The notes beneath the pieces are model-generated. The model made no database searches, was not told where the DNA came from, and saw only the letters and a program-made list of their open reading frames with translations. Positions 1 through 5,205 of a stretch of 5,205 nucleotides of DNA are shown here, piece by piece (within the stretch, counting starts at the first letter, position 1; every line of letters begins with the position of its first letter). The stretch lies in the NCBI GenBank assembly GCA_964581095.1, contig CAZONK010000218.1:1-5205 (forward strand), in the 5' to 3' direction. The translations under genes were made by a program, and so were the position numbers. The DNA is from SZUA-230 sp964581095. GTDB taxonomy: Bacteria > Bacteroidota > Bacteroidia > Cytophagales > Cyclobacteriaceae.

Positions 1-1014
1 CTTAAGGATTATGGACAGGAATGGGGATTTTATCTGAATGACGAGTGGGATATCAGCGAAAAATTAGCGTTATCTGCCGGATTGAGAACTTCCATTTTTT
101 TCCCGGAGGAACGCGGGGCAGTCGTAATCGAAGATCAGCAATATACCAATCTGGAACCCAGAATTTCGATAAGATATGGAGTGGGTGAAACGGGTTCGGT
201 AAAAGCCAGCTACAATAAGGTGAGCCAGTATATTCATTTACTCTCGAACACCACCGGGGTACTCCCTATTGATCAATGGGTAATGACTAATTCCAGGATA
301 TCACCCTCTGTTTCAAATAATTTCTCATTGGGATTCTTTAAGAACTTTGATTTAAATGCCTGGGAATCCTCAGCTGAAATATTTTACAGACAAATGACAG
401 ATATAATCGAATTCAGGGATTTTGCAGATCTTGTGTTAAATCCCGATTTAGAAGATGAGATTATTCAGGGGGAAGGAAAGGCATACGGCCTTGAATTGTT
501 TTTAAAGAAGCATACCGGGAAAATTAAAGGCAGTCTTTCCTACACTTTTTCAAGAACGTTTATACAGGCTCCTCAAATTACCGGTGATATTGACTCGAGT
601 TGGTTTCCTGCCAGGTTTGACAGACCGCACAACGTGAACCTGGTCATGGACTGGACTGTGAACAGAAAATCAAGGTTTGCGCTTGTTTTCAACTTCACTT
701 CCGGCAGGCCAATTACGGCACCGGAAAGTACATATGCCCTTGGAAGTGTAGTTGTGCCACATTACAGCGATAGAAATGAGTATCGTATTCCTGATTACCA
801 TCGTTTGGATCTTGCATACACCTACAAACGCAATGCGGTGAAAAAAAAGAAATACCAGGATAGTATTACTTTTTCGATTTACAATATATACAGTCGGCGC
901 AATGCCTTCTCTGTTTTTTTCAGGAGAGACACCAACAGTCCTGCGAAAGCATACCGGTTGTCTGTATTAGGTAGCGCTTTCCCTTCTATTACCTACAGCT
1001 TTGAATTCAAATGA
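1..1014 (+). CDS. TonB-dependent outer-membrane receptor, C-terminal beta-barrel part (5' end outside window)
   Basis: The frame is open from base 1 to the TGA at 1012-1014, giving 337 residues of a protein that starts before the window; no internal codon needs to be the start. What is visible is the end of an outer-membrane barrel with alternating aromatic and polar strands. Recognisable Bacteroidota receptor signatures, in order, are GLR near residue 28, a G-K-A-Y-G-L-E-L strand near 160, DRPHN near 207, SGRPIT near 234, the YRIPDYHRLDL strand near 263-270, and a C-terminal strand ending in aromatic F-E-F-K, as expected for BAM-dependent insertion. Such receptors import bulky ligands across the outer membrane using TonB-ExbBD energy. 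The plug and any N-terminal carboxypeptidase-like regulatory domain would lie upstream. Its stop overlaps the start of the DUF4249 gene (ATGA), so the two are probably translationally coupled. The ligand is unknown. The family call is strong; the subfamily is not determined. Confidence 0.93.
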   Translation, partial: LKDYGQEWGFYLNDEWDISEKLALSAGLRTSIFFPEERGAVVIEDQQYTNLEPRISIRYGVGETGSVKASYNKVSQYIHLLSNTTGVLPIDQWVMTNSRISPSVSNNFSLGFFKNFDLNAWESSAEIFYRQMTDIIEFRDFADLVLNPDLEDEIIQGEGKAYGLELFLKKHTGKIKGSLSYTFSRTFIQAPQITGDIDSSWFPARFDRPHNVNLVMDWTVNRKSRFALVFNFTSGRPITAPESTYALGSVVVPHYSDRNEYRIPDYHRLDLAYTYKRNAVKKKKYQDSITFSIYNIYSRRNAFSVFFRRDTNSPAKAYRLSVLGSAFPSITYSFEFK

Positions 1015-2072
1015 AGACAGCAATACGAGCCATATTATTCTTTGTGTTGGTTTTCATGCAGTCATGTGTGGATCCGATATTTTTCGAAACTGAGTCAGGG
1101 GGCCGACAACTTGTCTTTAGCGGTAATTTCTCTCAATTGAATGAGAAGCACTTCTTCAACATTTCGTGGACTTCTGACTTTGGAAAACCCGGTAGTCCCG
1201 TTTCGGGTGCTTCGGTAGTGATTAAAGATGAAGATGGAAATTGTGCTGATTACGAAGAAGTTGAAATGGGGAAATATGAGTTGGAAGTTGATAAAATACA
1301 AGGAATTCCCGGAAGATCGTATCACGTTGAGATCACATTTCCGAGTGGCAGGGAGTTTTATTCAACACCACAGGTAATGCCTGAACTGATTGAAATTGAG
1401 GATATATATTTTGAAATTGAAACCAGGGAAATACTAAGTAGTTCTGAAATACTTGTTGATAAGACATTTATAGACATATTTATTGATACTCCTCTCAATA
1501 ACAGCTTGAGAGAATCTTCTCCTCTTCGGTGGTCAATCGATGAAGTTTATTCATTTACCGACCGATCATGTAGTCCGTTTGATTTTGCAGAAACTTGTTA
1601 TTTTAATGATTTGGTAGATGCATCAGAAATGCTCATGTTCGAAAATGAAGGAGAACAAAAGTATTTAAAAGGATTTAAAGTACGTTCGCGTTTACTGGTA
1701 CCCAATGATGTATTTACCGGAAGGCACTACTTTATAGTAAACCAACATGCAATTTCTGAAGAGACTTTTAAATATTGGGAAAAAATTAATATAGTAGCTA
1801 ACCAGTCAGGAAGTCTGTTTGATGTGCAGCCTGCCAAAGTAAGGGGCAATATTATTGAAAGGAACAATGAGCAGGCTCTTGTGCTTGGATATTTCGAAGT
1901 AAGTGGTCAGAGTGTTTTAAGAACATTTATTACACCACGTGAGATTAAACCATTTCATCCGGTTTTTGATTGTAATGATTTTCAATTCTTCAGGGATCAT
2001 CGGGCAGAATGTTGTATTTGTTCGTTGAAGAGTGGCATCCAGATTGAAAGACCTGAATACTGGGATGATTAA
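1011..2072 (+). CDS. DUF4249 family outer-membrane-associated lipoprotein
   Basis: This is a complete gene of 353 residues. The ATG at 1011 overlaps the receptor's stop by 4 bases and opens a lipoprotein signal peptide: a hydrophobic stretch (residues 5-16) followed by M-Q-S-C, with Cys19 as the likely lipidated residue. The lipobox is loose, as is common in Bacteroidota. Residues about 30-120 resemble the beta-rich N-terminal part of DUF4249, with a SPVSGASVVIKDEDG segment and a G-R-S-Y-H-V-E-I strand. The hallmark SGSLFDVQPAKVRGNI lies at 266-281, followed by VLGYFEVS near 291-298. The C-terminus has the family's Cys cluster (C321, C334, C335, C337) and ends P-E-Y-W. DUF4249 genes commonly follow TonB receptor genes in Bacteroidota; their biochemical role is not established. 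A role as a surface partner of the receptor, comparable to SusD, is inference from position and lipidation only. Confidence 0.9.
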   Translation: MKTAIRAILFFVLVFMQSCVDPIFFETESGGRQLVFSGNFSQLNEKHFFNISWTSDFGKPGSPVSGASVVIKDEDGNCADYEEVEMGKYELEVDKIQGIPGRSYHVEITFPSGREFYSTPQVMPELIEIEDIYFEIETREILSSSEILVDKTFIDIFIDTPLNNSLRESSPLRWSIDEVYSFTDRSCSPFDFAETCYFNDLVDASEMLMFENEGEQKYLKGFKVRSRLLVPNDVFTGRHYFIVNQHAISEETFKYWEKINIVANQSGSLFDVQPAKVRGNIIERNNEQALVLGYFEVSGQSVLRTFITPREIKPFHPVFDCNDFQFFRDHRAECCICSLKSGIQIERPEYWDD

Positions 2073-3489
2073 TAGTTTCGCGATGACCTGGAAGAAACTG
2101 GCGGGATCAATTCTGATTGTTCTGGCATCTTCATTTTGGGCAATAGGCCAACAACCGGAATGTATGGTAGTTCATACAGACAAGCCGTTTTATGCATCCG
2201 GGGAGACAATTTGGTTTAAAGTTTATCTGCTTAATGATTCCAGCAAAGCAAACAGCCGTGTATTGAATGTTGATCTTGTGAGCCCTCAAAATGAGACCAT
2301 AGTTGGGCAAAAGCTGTTGATCAATAACCGGTCAAGCTTTGGAAGCATCACTCTTCCTATCGATACTGAAGAGGGCCATTATTTATTGAGGGCGTATACA
2401 AATTACAATTTGAGCTTCAAACCTGCTCANNNNNNNNNNNNNNNNNNNNNNNNNNNNNNNNNNNNNNNNNNNNNNNNNNNNNNNNNNNNNNNNNNNNNNN
2501 NNNNNNNNNNNNNNNNNNNNNNNNNNNNNAAAAAGAACCTGACATCAGGTTTGATTTCCATATACATGGATAAAACTTCACGATTTATACGGGCATCAGC
2601 CAGGGATGGGAAAATAAAGGTGCCTGTTCCCGATCATTGGGGACCGGAAATATTCCAGATCTTTAATCTGGATCCTTATCAGCCCGCGGTTGTTGAATTT
2701 GTACCTTTGACCAAAAGAAAACTAACCCTACCTTATTATAATTCGGATCCGCCTGTACGTACTCCGGGTGTCCTGAAATATTTGGAACTGCTAAAGAAAC
2801 GGAGGAAAATTATTGAATTATTCGATTTACACAAAGCGTCAGGGCTCAACAATACGGTAGGTCCTGCAAGAATACCCGATGTTGTCTATCGAACACAAGA
2901 TTACCAGAATATTTTTTCCTTTGAGGAGTTTATCAATGAGGCTATCAGCAATGTAAAAGTCCGAACAATCGATAATAAGAAAACCGTTAGGATGTTCAAT
3001 CAGGAGTTAGGTAGCCGGTTTACGGACCATCCCTGGTATATTGTTGATGGCTATCTCACCTTTAATGAAAAGGAAGTTCTGGATATCCAGTACCAGGACA
3101 TCCTTGAAGTACGGCTTTTTAATAAAACTTCAACAATAAGGACATATTTTGAGCCTTTCATGTGGCGAAACGGTATTATGGAGGTCAATACCCGTGATGT
3201 GAAATACAACAGGAAATTAAAGAAAAATCCCAACGTGGTGGCAATAGAGGGATTTACACTACCTCAAAATTTTAACAATACTTTTACGTTATTCCAGGAT
3301 AAGACAACACCAGATTTAAGGGGCGTTATGTATTGGTCGCCAAATGTTTTAACCAATAAAGATGGTTCTGCTCATATATCTATTCCATTATCAGATGATA
3401 CCGGACAATTTACCATTATTGTGATGGGAACTGTAAATTTCAATGATCTTGTGACAGGTTATAGTACATTTGAAATTAAGCAAGAATAA
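2065..3489 (+). CDS. Secreted MG2-domain / TonB plug-like protein, interrupted by an assembly gap
   Basis: The N-terminal 121 residues lie before the N gap and 319 after it, in the same frame. The ATG at 2065 overlaps the DUF4249 stop by 8 bases. The ATG at 2083 is an equally good start and gives a more classical signal peptide (M-T-W-K-K, hydrophobic core, probable cleavage after A-I-G). An upstream GTG at 2032 would add charged residues and is less likely. Residues 37-113 (numbered from 2065) form a macroglobulin-type MG2 domain: H-T-D-K-P-F-Y, G-E-T-I-W-F-K-V-Y-L, then G-H-Y-L-L-R-A-Y-T-N. After the gap comes a beta-sandwich-like segment, then a region resembling a TonB receptor plug, with V-D-G at 327-329 and RNGIMEVNT near 370. 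The end (from about 416) has the family's P-D-L-R-x-x-x-Y-W pattern and a final beta domain. From memory, relatives are about 800-900 residues, so several hundred residues are probably hidden. Exported, likely outer-membrane associated; exact function unknown. Confidence 0.8.
   Translation: MINSFAMTWKKLAGSILIVLASSFWAIGQQPECMVVHTDKPFYASGETIWFKVYLLNDSSKANSRVLNVDLVSPQNETIVGQKLLINNRSSFGSITLPIDTEEGHYLLRAYTNYNLSFKPAXXXXXXXXXXXXXXXXXXXXXXXXXXXXXXXXXXKKNLTSGLISIYMDKTSRFIRASARDGKIKVPVPDHWGPEIFQIFNLDPYQPAVVEFVPLTKRKLTLPYYNSDPPVRTPGVLKYLELLKKRRKIIELFDLHKASGLNNTVGPARIPDVVYRTQDYQNIFSFEEFINEAISNVKVRTIDNKKTVRMFNQELGSRFTDHPWYIVDGYLTFNEKEVLDIQYQDILEVRLFNKTSTIRTYFEPFMWRNGIMEVNTRDVKYNRKLKKNPNVVAIEGFTLPQNFNNTFTLFQDKTTPDLRGVMYWSPNVLTNKDGSAHISIPLSDDTGQFTIIVMGTVNFNDLVTGYSTFEIKQE
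2430..2529. other. Assembly gap (100 Ns) inside the MG2/plug-like gene
   Basis: Exactly 100 consecutive Ns, the usual placeholder for a scaffold join of unknown length. The flanks belong to the same protein family and happen to be in the same reading frame, so the join order and orientation look right. The N-terminal MG2 domain on the left and the late domains on the right suggest that the true missing stretch is longer than 100 bases. Confidence 0.98.
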
Positions 3490-3501
3490 AATAACACATC
3501 G

Positions 3502-4473
3502 ATGAAAATTAGTGGTTTTACTATGGCAAAAAATACCTCCAAATTGTACTATCCAATAAAGGAGGCCATCCTGTCTATTCTTCCCATTGTGGATGAATTT
3601 GTGGTAGCCTTGGGTGATTGCGATGAGGATGATGAAACAGGGAAAGAGATTAACAGTATTGGATCGGAAAAGATAAAAATTGTCCATACGAAATGGGATA
3701 TTAAAAAATATGACAGGGGAACCGAAAACGCCCATCAAACCGATATTGCTAAATCAAATTGTAGTGGCGACTGGTTGTTTTATCTCCAGGCTGACGAAGT
3801 TGTTCACGAAAAGTACATGGATCTAATTCAATCTGCCTGCGAAAAATATGTAAATGATCCTGCTGTTGAAGGATTTTTATTTAAGTACCTTCATTTTTGG
3901 GGGGATTTCAACCACTATCAATACTCGCATTCATGGTATAAAAATGAGATACGGATTGTACGAAACAACCCTGAAATCCATAGCTGGGAATCGGCCCAGT
4001 CCTTTCGTAGAATTCCTGATTTTGATGCCAAAGATTATCGACAGCACATAGGCACACACAAATTAAAAGTAGTTAAACTCCCTGCTTATATCTATCATTA
4101 TGGCTGGGTTAGGCCACCTGAGCTTATGCAAAAAAAAATTAAATCCCTGGATACAATTCATAAGGGTATAGAAGGAGCAAATAAAATTAGCAGGAACCGA
4201 CCAAAGGTATTCAATTATGGACCACTCGGTAAAGCATCAAAATTTACTGAAACTAACCCAAGTGTAATGAACGACTGGATTAAAAAATTTAATTGGGCAG
4301 ATAAACTCAACTATTCAAAGAAAGAAACGATTTTAAATCGACAAATAATGGATCATGATAAGCTTAAATACAAAATTGTATCATTTCTGGAGCAAAAGGT
4401 TTTTAATGATATTGAAATTGGGGGATTTAAGAATTACAGACTGCTTAAAGGGAAAAAATACAGAATTCCTTAG
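3502..4473 (+). CDS. Family 2-like (GT-A fold) glycosyltransferase
   Basis: This is a complete gene of 323 residues; the ATG at 3502 lies 12 bases after the preceding stop, with an A-rich leader and no Shine-Dalgarno sequence. The N-terminus follows the GT-A plan: a first strand M-K-I-S-G-F-T with K10-N11, a helix E-A-I-L-S-I-L-P, then V-D-E-F-V-V-A-L-G-D (30-39), where nucleotide-sugar binding is expected. WLFYLQADE at 91-99 sits where the metal-binding DXD of GT2 enzymes lies, here as Asp98-Glu99 followed by V-V-H-E. Further conserved-looking blocks are FLFKYLHFWGDF (125-136), W-Y-K-N-E-I-R-I-V-R-N (145-155) and Y-H-Y-G-W-V-R-P-P (198-206). No membrane segment is visible, so it is probably cytoplasmic and transfers a sugar during surface polysaccharide or glycoconjugate synthesis. 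Donor and acceptor cannot be told. It may share a transcript with the genes upstream, but a functional link is not evident. Confidence 0.85.
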   Translation: MKISGFTMAKNTSKLYYPIKEAILSILPIVDEFVVALGDCDEDDETGKEINSIGSEKIKIVHTKWDIKKYDRGTENAHQTDIAKSNCSGDWLFYLQADEVVHEKYMDLIQSACEKYVNDPAVEGFLFKYLHFWGDFNHYQYSHSWYKNEIRIVRNNPEIHSWESAQSFRRIPDFDAKDYRQHIGTHKLKVVKLPAYIYHYGWVRPPELMQKKIKSLDTIHKGIEGANKISRNRPKVFNYGPLGKASKFTETNPSVMNDWIKKFNWADKLNYSKKETILNRQIMDHDKLKYKIVSFLEQKVFNDIEIGGFKNYRLLKGKKYRIP

Positions 4474-4554
4474 AATTGGGTTTTTGAAAATATTACAAAG
4501 TAAATTCCATTGAAATAATGTGGGAAATAATATTGGTTACAGGAAGAAACTATT

Positions 4555-4588
4555 GATATAATTCAATCAAAAATAGAATTCTTATATC
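4555..4588. repeat. AT-rich imperfect inverted repeat between convergent genes
   Basis: The arms GATATA (4555-4560) and TATATC (4583-4588) pair, followed by ATTC (4561-4564) with GAAT (4576-4579). A 3-base bulge (4580-4582) and an 11-base A-rich loop complete the hairpin. It lies in the 124-base spacer between the glycosyltransferase stop and the end of the minus-strand remnant, where a bidirectional terminator might sit. The stem is weak, almost all A/T, and has no following T-run, so a terminator role is only a guess. Nothing else recognisable is seen in 4474-4597. Confidence 0.3.
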
Positions 4589-4597
4589 GAACTCACA

Positions 4598-4792
4598 TTA
4601 GATAAGTTTATACTTTTTGGCCATTCGGAATGAAGTGTCCATTTCCAGAACCCGGTCAATCTCCTCCATTGCTTTATCATACTTCTGCATGTACAGATAG
4701 ATGTCTGCTTCCACTAGTCTGAGCATCTCGCTCAGACTTACAACAATGGATGACGGAGGGATTTTGAATAGGACACAAGTCTCGCCAGCACG
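4598..4792 (-). pseudogene. C-terminal remnant of a SusD/RagB-like or TPR protein
   Basis: Reading the minus strand from 4792 to the TAA at 4600-4598 gives 64 open codons with no start codon at the front and a TAG just upstream (4795-4793). The text is protein-like, not a random frame: F-K-I-P-P-S-S-I-V-V leads into SLSEMLRLVEADIYL, then Q-K-Y-D-K-A-M-E-E-I-D-R-V-L-E-M-D and a basic tail. A strand followed by S-E-M-x-x-L-x-E-A-D and a Y-D-K-A-containing helix is the pattern of the RagB/SusD nutrient-binding lipoproteins near their C-terminal half. The Y-D-K-A...L-E-M-D spacing also fits an ordinary TPR unit. No shadowing plus-strand gene explains it. It ends soon after the repeat, so as a SusD it would be truncated at the C-terminus too. 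It is most likely a decayed gene, or a real gene with sequencing errors. Which of the two families it belongs to is open. Confidence 0.45.
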
Positions 4793-4938
4793 CTAGCCGG
4801 GGTTGAGACTCTTCCATGGGTGTTGGCAGCAAGAAACAAGTCAGTGTCATCTAACCACGGAGTTTCATAACAAGGAGATGAAATTAAACTCATCTCGTTA
4901 GAAATATTCCGGAATTTATACATCCTTTGCACTTTGAA
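4793..4938 (-). pseudogene. Possible upstream, frame-shifted part of the minus-strand remnant
   Basis: Upstream of the helical-repeat fragment, another minus-strand frame is open from just after a TAA near 4941 and runs on to a TAA at 4740-4738, overlapping the fragment in a different phase. It begins with F-K-V-Q-R-M-Y-K-F-R-N-I-S-N-E-M, and the only starts are a GTG (4932) and internal ATGs. Going from this frame into the fragment's frame needs one indel around 4790-4810, where the strand reads C-C-C-C-G-G-C-T-A-G. I do not recognise the family from this stretch, and it may be chance. It is recorded because it is the best candidate for the preceding part of the broken gene and because 4793-4933 holds nothing else recognisable. 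Confidence 0.25.
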
Positions 4939-4963
4939 TTATTTCAAGAAATACAGTAGTGTT

Positions 4964-5188
4964 ATGAATAAAATGAGGTATGGTTTTTTGTTGGTATTTA
5001 TTCTTGTAATTGTTTCCATTTACTTTTTCCCAACTCCACAAAAGGAATTTGATACAATATATGGCTTTGATAGTTCGATACGCTCTTCTTTATCTGATTT
5101 TAGACAGACGCCCCTTCAAACCCTTGAGGTTGATGGAATAGAATGGGATTATTATTATTACTCAAGTTTCGGAGATGCCGATATTTGA
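4964..5188 (+). CDS. Small membrane-anchored hypothetical protein, possibly the front of a broken gene
   Basis: From the ATG at 4964 the product has 74 residues; an ATG at 4973 would give 71, and a TTG at 4934 would extend the front by 10. Met4, Arg5 and a hydrophobic run at residues 6-22 form an uncleaved signal anchor or a signal peptide, followed by P-T-P-Q and an acidic/aromatic soluble part ending in W-D-Y-Y-Y-Y-S-S-F-G-D-A-D-I. The four Tyr codons come from a TAT/ATT-type triplet run near 5149-5160. The arrangement of membrane anchor, a linker and then an E-V-D-G-I-x-W-x-Y-Y strand resembles the opening of secreted alpha/beta hydrolases, in which a hydrophobic strand and H-G would follow. 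Here the frame stops at TGA (5186-5188), and the next frame reads F-E-F-L-V before the window ends. It may therefore be a frame-shifted longer gene or simply a short protein. No family is assigned. It is divergent from the minus-strand remnant. Confidence 0.5.
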   Translation: MNKMRYGFLLVFILVIVSIYFFPTPQKEFDTIYGFDSSIRSSLSDFRQTPLQTLEVDGIEWDYYYYSSFGDADI

Positions 5189-5205
5189 ATTTTTAGTGTC
5201 ACAGG

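Noticed and set aside
1095..1325. Open reading frame on the minus strand inside the DUF4249 gene
   Set aside because: It lies wholly within a well-supported gene on the opposite strand and shows no recognisable motif.
3051..3233. Minus-strand open frame inside the MG2/plug-like gene
   Set aside because: Antisense to a region with clear plug-like protein sequence; low-complexity Phe/Ser-rich text without family features.
3391..3738. 115-codon minus-strand open frame spanning the junction of the MG2/plug-like and glycosyltransferase genes
   Set aside because: Both plus-strand genes across it are convincing, and the translation has no domain, signal or motif; it appears to be a by-product of their codon use.
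3854..4051. Second plus-strand frame inside the glycosyltransferase gene
   Set aside because: Contained in the glycosyltransferase in another phase; no start context or recognisable sequence.
4474..4960. Insertion sequence, attachment site, tRNA or CRISPR in the gene-poor right part
   Set aside because: I found no terminal inverted repeats with target duplication, no cloverleaf, no spaced direct repeats and no transposase sequence. Only the minus-strand protein remnant and a weak AT-rich hairpin are visible.
5149..5160. Triplet run (TAT/ATT) as a microsatellite
   Set aside because: Only about four units and it encodes consecutive Tyr residues in an open frame; too short to call a functional repeat.

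Overview
The window looks like a piece of a Bacteroidota chromosome (Cytophagales/Bacteroidales-type), probably from a draft or metagenome assembly. The evidence is the gene families: a Bacteroidota-style TonB-dependent receptor barrel, a DUF4249 lipoprotein, and a secreted MG2-domain protein with a plug-like C-terminal part. The moderate-to-low GC content and the lack of Shine-Dalgarno sequences before the starts agree. A block of exactly 100 Ns (2430-2529) is an assembly gap.

Left part (1-3489), all on the plus strand and tightly packed. The 3' end of a TonB-dependent outer-membrane receptor overlaps a DUF4249 lipoprotein gene by 4 bases (ATGA). That gene overlaps or nearly touches a secreted MG2/plug-like protein gene that is interrupted by the N gap. 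These three products should lie in or at the outer membrane. The spacing suggests one transcript and a shared task in uptake or handling of an unknown ligand. The substrate cannot be read from the sequence.

Middle (3502-4473): 12 bases downstream and on the same strand is a family 2-like (GT-A) glycosyltransferase. It may be co-transcribed, but its function looks separate, in surface glycan or glycoconjugate synthesis.

Right part (4474-5205): this is not an ordinary gene array. After a 124-base AT-rich spacer with an imperfect inverted repeat, the minus strand carries what appears to be a decayed gene. Its C-terminal 64 codons (4598-4792) give a convincing helical-repeat sequence of SusD/RagB or TPR type. 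No start codon is available, a stop lies directly upstream, and the possible upstream part is in another frame. The last feature is a short plus-strand ORF for a membrane-anchored protein (4964-5188). It stops 17 bases before the window edge and may itself be the front of a broken or mis-sequenced longer gene.

I found no convincing new defence or other novel system. The most noteworthy points are the minus-strand remnant, the receptor/DUF4249/MG2-plug cluster, and the gap that hides most of the third gene's middle.
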